A DNA stretch of 64,000 nucleotides from positions 496,001-560,000 of the forward strand of contig NZ_QTUV01000002.1 of the NCBI RefSeq assembly GCF_003435815.1, in the 5' to 3' direction. The notes below the pieces were generated by a model, which worked only from the letters and a program-made list of their open reading frames with translations, had not been told where the DNA came from and did no database searches. Each line of letters begins with the position of its first letter. Within the stretch, counting starts at the first letter, position 1. Origin of the DNA: Dorea sp. AM10-31 (lineage in GTDB: Bacteria > Bacillota > Clostridia > Lachnospirales > Lachnospiraceae). Shown here one piece after another: positions 1 through 7,130 of this stretch. The position numbers were made by a program, and so were the translations under genes.

Positions 1-517
1 TATCTGCCGCAAGCTTTTCATTTGCCCACTCGGCAAGTGTATCGCAATCTTCTTCCGTAAGCGGGCGAATACAAATGCCTGCCGCTTCTTTCTTCGCCGC
101 ATCCGCTAAATTATATACTCTGCGTTTCTGTTCATAAACCGTCCGGAAATCATGTGGTGTATAGATTGCTTCTGCTGCCGGCATCAGGAATGTAAAATTC
201 TCTCCTGATGCATACATATCCTGAAGTGCCCTCCTTAACAGCGCCGCCATAAACCCACGTCCGCGATACTCTTTTCTTGTCGCTACTGCAACGATGTAAT
301 GCGCCTGTTTTTCCACACCATTTACCATTAACGTATATGGATTCAGATGCAGCATTGCGCAGATCTCACCATCTTCTTCCACTACATATATATCATTATC
401 TCTCGTTTTTTCTGAAAAATAATAATCCACAAATCCTTTGCTGTCCTCCGTAAATACTTCCTCATACAATGGACGCACTTTGTTATGCTCTTCCTGACTT
501 AACTTACGAATCTCCAT
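1..517 (-). CDS. GNAT-family N-acetyltransferase, C-terminus cut by window edge
   Basis: The minus-strand frame opens with ATG at 517 (MEIRKLSQEEH...) and runs without a stop off the left edge, so only the N-terminal 172 residues are visible. The middle holds the acetyl-CoA binding motif A of GNAT enzymes (ATRKEYRGRGFMAALLRRAL), preceded by the usual beta strands. The opening resembles Eis-like or YhbS-like acetyltransferases that carry an extra C-terminal domain, but that part lies outside the window. The substrate cannot be read from the sequence. It lies 86 bases downstream of ispF on the same strand. The fold is certain; the function within the fold is not. Confidence 0.85.
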   Translation of the reverse strand, partial: MEIRKLSQEEHNKVRPLYEEVFTEDSKGFVDYYFSEKTRDNDIYVVEEDGEICAMLHLNPYTLMVNGVEKQAHYIVAVATRKEYRGRGFMAALLRRALQDMYASGENFTFLMPAAEAIYTPHDFRTVYEQKRRVYNLADAAKKEAAGICIRPLTEEDCDTLAEWANEKLAAD

Positions 518-603
518 TCTTCTTCCAGTCCTTTATATTTCATATAATAATATAGTAATTTCCCAACTCAACTATAATACTTGCATCTTGTTCCTGCCCG
601 CCT

Positions 604-1152
604 TTACTTTCCCACATTCGGGCAGCCACCACATCCTGCGCAGCCGCCAGTCTGCGGACCGACCTGGTAACTGTAATTAGCAATCGTATCCAGTGATGCG
701 ATAGCCTGTGAGGAGATTCCTTCACCTGTTCCGGTAAATCCAAGTCCTTCTTCTGTAGTTGCTTTAATATTTACCTGATCTACATCAATGTGAAGTGCTT
801 CTGCCACATTTTTACGCATCTGCTCAATATGAGGTGCCATCTTCGGTCTCTGCGCAATAATGGTTGCATCAATGTTACCGATGACATATAATTTCTCGTC
901 GATCAGCTTTCCAACATGTTTCAGGAGTTCAATACTGGACGCTCCTTTATATGCCGGATCTGTATCCGGGAAATGTTTTCCGATATCACCAAGAGCTGCC
1001 GCTCCCAGAAGTGCATCCATAATCGCATGCAGCAGCACATCCGCATCCGAATGTCCCAGAAGCCCCTTCTCATAAGGGATCTCTACTCCTCCAAGAATCA
1101 GTTTGCGGTTCTCTGTCAGTTTATGAACATCATATCCCATTCCAACTCTCAT
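604..1152 (-). CDS. ispF: 2-C-methyl-D-erythritol 2,4-cyclodiphosphate synthase with Cys-rich tail
   Basis: IspF makes the cyclic diphosphate intermediate of the MEP isoprenoid pathway in the cytosol as a trimer. The metal-binding start (GMGYDVHKL), the [18 protein letters not shown] segment and the [14 protein letters not shown] segment near the C-terminus are all present. The family is usually about 157 residues; this protein has 182. The extra 25 residues end in a glycine/cysteine-rich tail ([14 protein letters not shown]) with CxxCxxC spacing that is not part of the catalytic fold and could bind a metal. The small membrane protein upstream shares its strand with a 30-base gap. Confidence 0.96.
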   Translation of the reverse strand: MRVGMGYDVHKLTENRKLILGGVEIPYEKGLLGHSDADVLLHAIMDALLGAAALGDIGKHFPDTDPAYKGASSIELLKHVGKLIDEKLYVIGNIDATIIAQRPKMAPHIEQMRKNVAEALHIDVDQVNIKATTEEGLGFTGTGEGISSQAIASLDTIANYSYQVGPQTGGCAGCGGCPNVGK

Positions 1153-1182
1153 ACTGTTATTTCCTTTCCCAGAATATATTTC

Positions 1183-1569
1183 TTATTCTGTAACATTATT
1201 GTGATCTGTATTCTCTTCCTGTTTTTTGGCTTCACTGTGATCTGCTTCCACCGGTTCATCACTCTTCTGTGTATCTGTATTGCCTAACAACTTGTCCCGG
1301 TTCAGTTTACCGTCTTCATCCACATCGCTCTCTAATAATTCCTCGCGGTCCAGCTCTTCTCCGTCATTTTCCACATACTCATGCTTCACTGCCATCACGA
1401 CTGCCTTCGCACACCATACGATTCCAAGTACCGCAAATGCCACACCCAGTACCAGATAAAGCGTTGCATTCTCTGGCCTGTTTGTCATCGTCTTCTTTAT
1501 CAGATCAATTCCCAGATATCCAAGATATCCCCCTACAATAATTCGAAAAAATACGCGACCTTTTGTCAT
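1183..1569 (-). CDS. Small two-helix membrane protein, unknown function
   Basis: I do not recognise a named family. The start at 1569 is chosen because an AGGAGG sits seven bases upstream; a longer frame to 1674 has no such site. The 128-residue product has two hydrophobic helices (about residues 6-25 and 36-62) and then a charged, strongly acidic cytoplasmic tail rich in D and E. It is first in a probable operon with ispF and the acetyltransferase, under the minus-strand promoter at 1675-1704. The leader RNA between promoter and gene contains an imperfect hairpin of GCCGATTTAT paired with ATAAAATCGGC. Confidence 0.7.
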   Translation of the reverse strand: MTKGRVFFRIIVGGYLGYLGIDLIKKTMTNRPENATLYLVLGVAFAVLGIVWCAKAVVMAVKHEYVENDGEELDREELLESDVDEDGKLNRDKLLGNTDTQKSDEPVEADHSEAKKQEENTDHNNVTE

Positions 1570-1674
1570 TTCATGTCCTCCTGCCTGTGTTTTATTAGTG
1601 TCTGCCGATTTTATAACTTCTATAAAACTTCTTATAATTCGCATAAATCGGCTGTTTTTCGCACATCTGAGCAT

Positions 1675-1704
1675 ATTATATCACATACTTACAATTTTTT
1701 GCAA
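1675..1704 (-). promoter_or_regulatory. Sigma-A type promoter for the 1183-ispF-GNAT genes
   Basis: TTGCAA, an 18-base spacer and a perfect TATAAT read on the minus strand. It is back to back with the tRNA promoter at 1713, so the two transcripts diverge. Confidence 0.65.
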
Positions 1705-1712
1705 AAAAAGTG

Positions 1713-1742
1713 TTGACATTTCCTCACTTTTGATTGTATAAT
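1713..1742 (+). promoter_or_regulatory. Sigma-A promoter of the tRNA array
   Basis: Perfect TTGACA and TATAAT hexamers separated by 18 bases, ending 33 bases before the tRNA-Val gene. A strong promoter suits a stable-RNA operon. Confidence 0.9.
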
Positions 1743-1775
1743 AACGAAGTCGGTTTGAGAGAACCGGGTAAATAT

Positions 1776-1848
1776 GGGATCATAGCTCAGCTGGGAGAGC
1801 ATCTGCCTTACAAGCAGAGGGTCATAGGTTCGAGCCCTATTGGTCCCA
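1776..1848 (+). tRNA. tRNA-Val (anticodon TAC)
   Basis: A 73-base cloverleaf with acceptor GGGATCA paired to TGGTCCC, D arm GCTC/GAGC, anticodon loop CTTACAA giving TAC, and a T loop TTCGAGC. CCA is not encoded; the discriminator is A. Confidence 0.97.
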
Positions 1849-1871
1849 TACTTATAAAAATATTTCTTTAT

Positions 1872-1945
1872 GGCGGGATAGCTCAGTTGGCTAGAGCACA
1901 CGGTTCATACCCGTGGTGTCGCTGGTTCAAATCCAGTTCCCGCTA
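1872..1945 (+). tRNA. tRNA-Met elongator (anticodon CAT), copy 1
   Basis: A 74-base cloverleaf with anticodon loop TTCATAC. The acceptor stem GGCGGGA/TCCCGCT has a G-U first pair rather than the open C-A pair of initiator tRNA, and the body resembles Firmicute elongator tRNA-Met more than the lysidine-modified Ile2 tRNA. CCA is not encoded. Confidence 0.93.
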
Positions 1946-1949
1946 TTTT

Positions 1950-1977
1950 AAAAAGACTTGTTCTTGCAAGTCTTTTT
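1950..1977 (+). terminator. Intrinsic terminator after tRNA-Met copy 1
   Basis: AAAAAGACTTG pairs with CAAGTCTTTTT across a six-base loop, followed by the T-rich arm itself. Confidence 0.85.
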
Positions 1978-2018
1978 ACATCCGTAATATTAACAGTACT
2001 TACGGGCAATATTTTCAT

Positions 2019-2092
2019 GGCGGGATAGCTCAGTTGGCTAGAGCACACGGTTCATACCCGTGGTGTCGCTGGTTCAAATCCAGTTCCCGCTA
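2019..2092 (+). tRNA. tRNA-Met elongator (anticodon CAT), copy 2
   Basis: Identical to the copy at 1872-1945 over all 74 bases. No separate strong promoter is visible, so it is either read through from the first terminator or weakly transcribed. Confidence 0.93.
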
Positions 2093-2095
2093 CTT

Positions 2096-2126
2096 TAAAA
2101 AGACTTGCAATTGCAAGTCTTTTTTC
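2096..2126 (+). terminator. Intrinsic terminator after tRNA-Met copy 2
   Basis: AAAAAGACTTGCAA pairs with TTGCAAGTCTTTTTT. It is a close relative of the first terminator, with a perfected, longer stem. Confidence 0.88.
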
Positions 2127-2194
2127 AATTCATATCCGGAATATATTCCATTTATTTATCTTTTTATTCTAGTCTGCTTCTTTCGGATCATGAG

Positions 2195-2226
2195 TTTCAT
2201 ATATTCAGAAATTACCCTGCTGTCTC
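2195..2226. repeat. 32-nt direct repeat, distal copy
   Basis: This segment, beginning TTTCATATATTCAGAAATT, matches 5749-5780 at 30 of 32 bases in the same orientation. Here only the right arm of the hairpin seen at 5728-5781 remains. It lies about 20 bases past the stop of the pseudogene at 2247, just as the other copy lies 27 bases past the stop of the candidate immunity gene. Confidence 0.8.
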
Positions 2227-2246
2227 ATTTGCATTATACTAATACA

Positions 2247-2785
2247 CTAAAACACGTCCAGGCCCAGTTTCACTTTAAGTGTTGTAAACCATCCATATGC
2301 ATTCCACTTATCATATTTGATAGTAGCTTTTGATTCTATTAGCTGATTTGATTTATTGGTCCATTTGATGATAATAGGTATTTCCGTTTTTTCTTCCGCA
2401 CCGCTTTCCGCTTCTATAAAATCATATACTTTTTTCCCTTTTAATATATTTTTTCTGCTGGCGTTTCTAAATCATCAGCTATATACATTTTTGTAGTTGC
2501 TTTATCAAATGAACCATATTCTTTTGTTAAAACTGTAATCTCTTTTGGCATATGATTTTCTTTTGGAATTATGTAGCCTCGCACAAATCCTAATGAATCT
2601 GGAATTAAATATATTTTCCACACTTTATCATCACTCACTGATTCTGCATAATCACTTTTCATAACCGCAGAATTTAAATAAATAGGAAAAATATTAAAAA
2701 ATATAATTAAAATCAAATAGAATATAAATATTATTCCAACTATTATACATATCCATTTCTTTTTTCCTTTCATTACTTCATTCAA
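2247..2785 (-). pseudogene. Frameshifted membrane-anchored protein
   Basis: The intact frame from ATG at 2785 has one N-terminal membrane helix (about residues 9-33) and an extracytoplasmic region that stops at 2441 after 114 residues. Adding one base to the six-T run at 2449-2454 (six A on the coding strand) lets the reading continue through KGKKVYDFIEAESG and IKWTNKSNQLIESKAT to a stop at 2247, giving about 179 residues. The hydrophilic continuation has ordinary coding composition, so this is a recent one-base loss. No family is recognised. Its place downstream of an RHS locus suggests a former immunity protein. Confidence 0.7.
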
Positions 2786-2811
2786 CTTCCTTTGTGTTCA
2801 CCCCAAACACC

Positions 2812-3063
2812 CTACTTCAAAAAATCAACATCTGAAAAAAACTGATTTTTCTTCGCAATGTCATATGCCGTATTCCCATCACCGTCCTTCTTGTTCACAT
2901 CCGCTCCGTGCTTCACCAGATACTTTGCAATATCTTCGCTTGTGCACTCTGCCGCCACATGCAGAACGGTATGTTTTACTGCTGACTCGGCATCATCATC
3001 CGGCGAAATCTCTGTCAACACTTTCATATTCTTCTCTTTTGCATATCTTTCCCCACTTTGCAT
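2812..3063 (-). CDS. Short ankyrin-repeat protein, probably a 5'-truncated remnant
   Basis: The 83-residue frame carries one clear ankyrin repeat and part of a second (TVLHVAAE, then AKYLVKHGADVNKKDGDGNT). Ankyrin proteins act through protein binding and several serve as immunity proteins beside RHS or WapA toxins. The first ATG has no ribosome site; a GAGAAG sits before an internal ATG at 3027, which would give 71 residues. Intact family members usually have several repeats, so I read this as a C-terminal leftover. It is followed at 26 bases by the frameshifted membrane gene. Confidence 0.6.
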   Translation of the reverse strand: MQSGERYAKEKNMKVLTEISPDDDAESAVKHTVLHVAAECTSEDIAKYLVKHGADVNKKDGDGNTAYDIAKKNQFFSDVDFLK

Positions 3064-3167
3064 AAAATGATGTTATATATATAATAACGTTTGTTGCTCT
3101 TGTTTTGTTACAGAAAAGCTTAAAAAATCCGAAAGAATTTCTTAATTTTGGTCGAAATAGAAGAATT

Positions 3168-3649
3168 TTATTTTATAATTCCCCTTGTTTTTTTATTTTC
3201 AACTTTCACTCCTGCAAAATCTGTTGGATAAATACCTTTATGGCTTTTGTTATCTTTTATTATTACCGGTCGGAAATATTTTTTATTTGCCCATAATTTT
3301 TTCCCATTGCAAAATTTTAATATGTATTTATCCGATGTCTCTACCATACTCTCTAAATTATCTTTTTCAAATTTTCTTCCTTTTGTCTTGCAACCGCAAT
3401 AGCATATTATTTCATTATCCTCAATTTTAATTTGATAAATCATACGCGCATGCATTCGTCCAACACACACTATGACACTTAGCACTGCTGCAATAAAAAC
3501 ATACAAGAAGATTTGTTCTTCCAGTGTAATGTCGGTTATATAATTCATTGACACATAAAGTGTTACTATAACAAAAAACAACAAATAATTTCAAATATTT
3601 TATCAAAAATCAGAAACCATCGTGCGTTATTTATACATTCTTTTTTCAT
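3168..3649 (-). pseudogene. Frameshifted two-helix membrane protein with PH-like C-terminus
   Basis: ATG at 3649 follows a good GGGAGGAA site and encodes MKKECINNARWF... before stopping near 3566. The frame is recovered by restoring one base to the six-A run at 3573-3578 (six T on the coding strand), after which two membrane helices and a hydrophilic C-terminal half follow to 3168, about 160 residues in all. The second half (IKIEDNEIICYCG, then YILKFCNGKKLW) has the alternating strand pattern of bacterial PH/YcxB-like domains, which is only a resemblance. The 262 bases upstream to 3911 hold no convincing gene. Confidence 0.6.
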
Positions 3650-3911
3650 ATCTGTATCTTCCTCCCAAAAACTGCTTACTATAAATATAGCGGTAAACAT
3701 TGCCTTACTATAATTCATCCCCCGCAGAAACACTATATTCTGCATTAAATGTGCGCAACTATACCGCATTTGGTATTCTGTGGGGTATTACCCTATCTTT
3801 TTGGCAAAAGTAAAATATAAAATTCAGTATTTATGCTGCGTAGCACCACTTTCGCACATAAGTGTTCAACTATTATTTTACTCCTAGTTCAATTTCAAAG
3901 GGGTATCTATC

Positions 3912-4667
3912 TTAAAAATCCAATTTTGAATTTGCTATTTTCCTCATTTTCACAAACTCCTCTGCAAATTTTCTCGCGGTATCTCTATTATGATCTATGT
4001 CCCAATTTTCTTTATTATAATTTGCTGCGTTTGTAAAATTAAACGTTCCATGCATTGCTACATCCAAATCAATTACACAGAACTTTCTATGCATAATATT
4101 TTTATATCTGGATTCTATATCCACACGATATGTTTCAAAGTCATCTTCCAATTTAAATGGAGCACTATCATTTACCTCGTTATCATCAATAATAATTTTT
4201 ATATCCAGCCCCTTCTGCTTCTTTTTTAGCAATTCGTGGTATATTACCGGATTCGTAAACCAAGCCATCACTATCCAGATCAAAAATTTTGCATCCCTAA
4301 TTTCTTCTACAATTCTTTTTTGTATATCTTCAAACAAAATTTCTTGGCTCACATCTTCATATTCCGTATTCAAAATACCTGGTCGAAAAAAGATGCCCCA
4401 ATACTCATAATCGTCATTCGGCGGATAAATCTCTCTACATTTACTATCAATATAATCCTTATATTTTTTTATTTCTTGCAATTTTTCAGGAATAATACTA
4501 ATAATTATGTGCTCTTTTCTGTGATCCGGAAGATGATATGTAAACTCATATTCTTCCTGAAAAGAAATCGTCGAAATTTTTAACAACTCGATAATTTTAT
4601 CTTTATCTTCATTGTCCTCTATCTGAATTGTATCTATCAGTAATTTTTTATACTGTTTTTCTGTCAT
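3912..4667 (-). CDS. Phospholipase D-like domain protein
   Basis: The 251-residue protein has an uncharacterised charged N-terminal half. Its C-terminal half ends in one HKD motif (MHRKFCVIDLDVAMHGTFNF), where H, K and D have the spacing of the PLD active site followed by the usual G-x-x-N-x-(T/S). One HKD per chain is typical of PLD-like nucleases or phosphodiesterases that dimerise, so nucleic acid or phospholipid could be the substrate. Its ATG overlaps the stop of the Nudix gene (ATGA), which implies translational coupling. No signal peptide or membrane helix is seen. The pair may be a former toxin, defence or repair module stranded downstream of the RHS locus. Confidence 0.72.
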   Translation of the reverse strand: MTEKQYKKLLIDTIQIEDNEDKDKIIELLKISTISFQEEYEFTYHLPDHRKEHIIISIIPEKLQEIKKYKDYIDSKCREIYPPNDDYEYWGIFFRPGILNTEYEDVSQEILFEDIQKRIVEEIRDAKFLIWIVMAWFTNPVIYHELLKKKQKGLDIKIIIDDNEVNDSAPFKLEDDFETYRVDIESRYKNIMHRKFCVIDLDVAMHGTFNFTNAANYNKENWDIDHNRDTARKFAEEFVKMRKIANSKLDF

Positions 4668-5056
4668 TCACCTTCCTCCATTCTCATACCTATTTTTTCA
4701 ATCAACGCCAAATCTGCTGGCAACCATTGAACTGAATCCAGCTCATCTTTCCTTAACCACTTAGCAGCTTCTGCTTCCTTCAGTACCAGCTCTCCGGTTA
4801 TTGTCTCACACCAAAAACAATCCATAGAAAGATGGAAGTTCGGATAATCGTATTCAATGGTGTCTATCAAATCATACACTTCGATATCTGTATCTAATTC
4901 TTCCCTTATTTCACGTTTGAGCGCCTGCTCTGGCGTTTCTCCTTCTTCTATCTTTCCACCAGGAAATTCCCGTTGTCCTTTGAACTCCCCATATCCTCTA
5001 GCTGTAGCAAATATCTTACTCTTTTCCTGTATGGAATCACAGATAACTGCTGCCAC
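4664..5056 (-). CDS. Nudix hydrolase (MutT/NudG-like) with displaced 5' end
   Basis: The Nudix box is complete (GGKIEEGETPEQALKREI followed by REEL), as expected for a small MutT or CTP pyrophosphohydrolase-type enzyme of about 130 residues. Relatives begin with a few residues such as M-K-x-I before VVAAVI; here the sequence upstream of R-V-V is replaced by RHS-derived DNA. The only usable start is GTG at 5056, which overlaps the TAG of the orphan RHS frame (TAGTG), with an AGGA from the RHS sequence about nine bases upstream. Expression would therefore depend on translation of the RHS fragment. It is coupled to the PLD gene downstream. Confidence 0.85.
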   Translation of the reverse strand: MAAVICDSIQEKSKIFATARGYGEFKGQREFPGGKIEEGETPEQALKREIREELDTDIEVYDLIDTIEYDYPNFHLSMDCFWCETITGELVLKEAEAAKWLRKDELDSVQWLPADLALIEKIGMRMEEGE

Positions 5057-5625
5057 TACTCTAAGTCCTGGTAAGCGGATGCTGTTCCGGTTACTTTCCG
5101 TTCTGCATAGATCACATTGTCTTCCAGCCCGGACAGGTTCTGAATCAGCTTCTCTCCGGTGTCTGCTCCGGTTGTGTAGGATACCATGCCGTCCTCGTAG
5201 AAGTAGTTCGTCACTTCTCCGGCTTCTTTCTTCTGGATGCGCTGTCCGTCTCCATTGTACAGGTTTTCCTGTGTCAGGCTGACCGTCTCGTTGCCGGATG
5301 TACCGCTCTTCTTCGTTACAGTTGCAGTACTTAAGCGGTTTTCTACATCATAAGTATTCTCTACGCTGTCTCCCGTCTCCTTATCGGTCTCTTTGATCTG
5401 GTTTCCATTGACGTCATACTCATAAGAAATGTCATTCTTTACGGTATCGCCTTTCGTTGTTTTTACCCTTAAGAGCTGGTTCAGACCATTGTAGGTGTAC
5501 GCTGTCTCCTCTTCACCTTTGACTTTCTTTGTGCGGTTTCCTGCGGAATCGTAGCTGTAAGTCGTGGTGGTCTTTTCCTCATTCTTCTTATGGTCAGTCA
5601 CAACACTCTTCATCAGTCTTCCCAT
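5056..5625 (-). pseudogene. Orphan RHS/YD-repeat fragment
   Basis: The 189-residue frame is nearly the same as part of the intact RHS protein just before its core (YSYDSAGNRTKKVKGEEE, VSYTTGADTGEK). It lacks the N-terminus, the hyperconserved RYYDPENGRF core and any tip. Compared with the parent it has lost three codons (KDG) and a few other positions. It ends abruptly at YQDLE where the sequence passes into the Nudix gene. It is best read as what is left of a second RHS gene copy, in the manner of displaced RHS tips in other bacteria. Confidence 0.88.
5061..5622 (-). repeat. RHS segmental repeat, partner of 8047-8618
   Basis: About 560 bases match 8047-8618 inside the intact RHS gene with scattered substitutions and small deletions. 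Homology begins and ends sharply, at AAGTCCTGG on the left and near CAGTCTTC on the right. Confidence 0.88.
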
Positions 5626-5679
5626 TGTCTGGTATCATTTCTCATCCAACCACGTCCGAATAATTAATCCCACATATGC

Positions 5680-5709
5680 AGTAACAAACAATAGTTCCCT
5701 TTCGTGACA
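5680..5709 (-). promoter_or_regulatory. Bipartite motif site A (candidate ECF promoter)
   Basis: TGTCACGAA, 13 bases, TTGTTACT on the minus strand, identical in both blocks and spacing to the sites at 14710 and 15864. It points at the orphan RHS fragment, as expected if it is the leftover promoter of a second, mostly deleted RHS locus. Confidence 0.6.
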
Positions 5710-5727
5710 TATAATATTAAAGTTTTT

Positions 5728-5781
5728 AGAAACAGCAGGGAAATTCTGTTTCATATATTCAGAAATTGCCCTGCTGTTTCT
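5728..5781 (-). terminator. Hairpin after the RHS/immunity genes
   Basis: AGAAACAGCAGGG pairs with CCCTGCTGTTTCT across an imperfect inner helix. No clean T run follows on either strand, so termination is only likely. The direct repeat 5749-5780 is its right arm. Confidence 0.55.
5749..5780. repeat. 32-nt direct repeat, proximal copy
   Basis: Matches 2195-2226 at 30 of 32 bases. Together the two copies bracket the graveyard of displaced genes. Confidence 0.8.
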
Positions 5782-5807
5782 CTTTAACTATCGTACAGTT
5801 CTGTAAA

Positions 5808-7115
5808 TCAAATCTCTATCGCATCTAACAGCTTCATATCTCCATTTTGCTGCCGCACAAACACAAAGACAATATTTCCACAAGTCTGTACCGTATATTC
5901 TTCATTCCGCTTATAGCCGTTCACTTTGCTTTCTTTGATACATTTATCATCTTTCACCTGATAACGTTTTACAGTTCCTTTGCAAAATGTCGAATAATAG
6001 TTATCTGATACTGCAAGCACCTGCTCTTTGTCTTTGATTACTTTATGTGAAATCTTTCCTGTTGATAAATCAATCCCGGCAAATCCACTGCCTTCAAATT
6101 CTGCTAAAGAACCTGTTCGGTTCACGCCACGTCCATCATCTCCATAAGATATAAATCTCACAAGGGCAGTATTTTTCTTTACATCTGCCGACACGATGCT
6201 GTACTTGTCCGTAATACAATTTGCATAATCTTTCCATTTGTTTTCTCCGGATATTTTCAGCAAATCATCACGGACATATAAATCTTTGCCATCATAATTA
6301 ACTACCATATTCTCTGTTAATACAAGCCGTTTTTCATGTTTGTCTACAAATGCAACTCCAGCGATTTTACCGGTTATGTTCAACGCTTTCTCTTTGTCCA
6401 TCCATTGCACTTTGCTGTCCGACCGGTCAACAATAAGCCATAAATCCGGTAATTCCACTGCCCGGTATTCTTCTAACATCTTATTCCCATCTGCCGAATA
6501 GTCTGTTGTCTGATCTAAAATTTCCGAAGACATTTTGCCCGGTCTTGCCACATCGTCCAGATCAAAACTATACACATACCGTATTCCTTTTAAATCTTTC
6601 ACATAGCAATACAGATTCTTCTGTCCTGTATAAAGCCATATCTCCGATATACCCTGACTGATTTTCCTTTTCTGAAGAAGTTTTCCCGCTTTGTCATATT
6701 GCAGCACTCCGTCGGCTACTGCGCAGTATACATATTTTTCAGACACGGAAAAATTACGGCACTCATTTGGCACAGTCACAATGTGTTTCTTATCTTCCAG
6801 AGAAAATATCTTTTTACCTTCACGATAATAATGATTCTTTCCATCAAATGCCGCTAACTCCGTACCTTCATTTTCCAGAATATCTACTTCTATACCTAGT
6901 TCTCCTGAAACTGCTTTTTCACTGATTTGTGTCATCGTAAAGCCAGACAGACTTTTTACAATTAAATTAATTGCAATAATATTAGTCACAAAGAATACTG
7001 CCCAAATTTTCCAATTTTCTTTTCCTTTTTTCTTTATATAGCGTATCAATGCAAATATGCTTAAGATAATATATAAAACACCTATAAAAAATAATATCAT
7101 TCTTTCATAATTCAT
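5808..7115 (-). CDS. Membrane protein with large exported domain, candidate immunity protein for the RHS toxin
   Basis: No named family is recognised. The 435-residue protein has two N-terminal membrane helices (about residues 5-24 and 36-57), then roughly 370 residues outside the membrane with repeating short beta-strand units and Y-G, D-K turns (KYVYCAVADGVLQYD, YTGQKNLYCYVKD) that resemble a degenerate beta-propeller. It starts 15 bases after the stop of the RHS gene, where the cognate immunity gene normally lies. A membrane-fixed exported domain would fit a toxin that acts at or crosses the envelope. This role is inferred from position, and an accessory factor is possible. Confidence 0.6.
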   Translation of the reverse strand: MNYERMILFFIGVLYIILSIFALIRYIKKKGKENWKIWAVFFVTNIIAINLIVKSLSGFTMTQISEKAVSGELGIEVDILENEGTELAAFDGKNHYYREGKKIFSLEDKKHIVTVPNECRNFSVSEKYVYCAVADGVLQYDKAGKLLQKRKISQGISEIWLYTGQKNLYCYVKDLKGIRYVYSFDLDDVARPGKMSSEILDQTTDYSADGNKMLEEYRAVELPDLWLIVDRSDSKVQWMDKEKALNITGKIAGVAFVDKHEKRLVLTENMVVNYDGKDLYVRDDLLKISGENKWKDYANCITDKYSIVSADVKKNTALVRFISYGDDGRGVNRTGSLAEFEGSGFAGIDLSTGKISHKVIKDKEQVLAVSDNYYSTFCKGTVKRYQVKDDKCIKESKVNGYKRNEEYTVQTCGNIVFVFVRQQNGDMKLLDAIEI

Positions 7116-7130
7116 AAGACACCACCTAGT

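Larger units (their letters stand above)
1872..2126 (+). repeat. Tandem duplication of tRNA-Met plus terminator
   Basis: Units 1872-1977 and 2019-2126 each hold the same tRNA and a terminator with the same GACTTG/CAAGTC stem. The 40-base spacers around them have diverged. Confidence 0.85.

Noticed and set aside
1872..1945. Initiator tRNA-Met or lysidine-modified tRNA-Ile2 for the CAT anticodon genes
   Set aside because: The acceptor stem starts with a G-U pair instead of the open C-A pair of the initiator, and the body follows Firmicute elongator tRNA-Met.
1734..2333. A 199-residue plus-strand reading frame over the tRNA genes
   Set aside because: It is an open frame through three tRNA genes and terminators; the repeated peptide simply reflects the duplicated tRNA-Met.
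2195..5780. A transposon or integrative element bounded by the 32-nt repeats
   Set aside because: No transposase, integrase or terminal inverted repeats lie between the copies; the repeats look like duplicated 3' tails of RHS/immunity cassettes.
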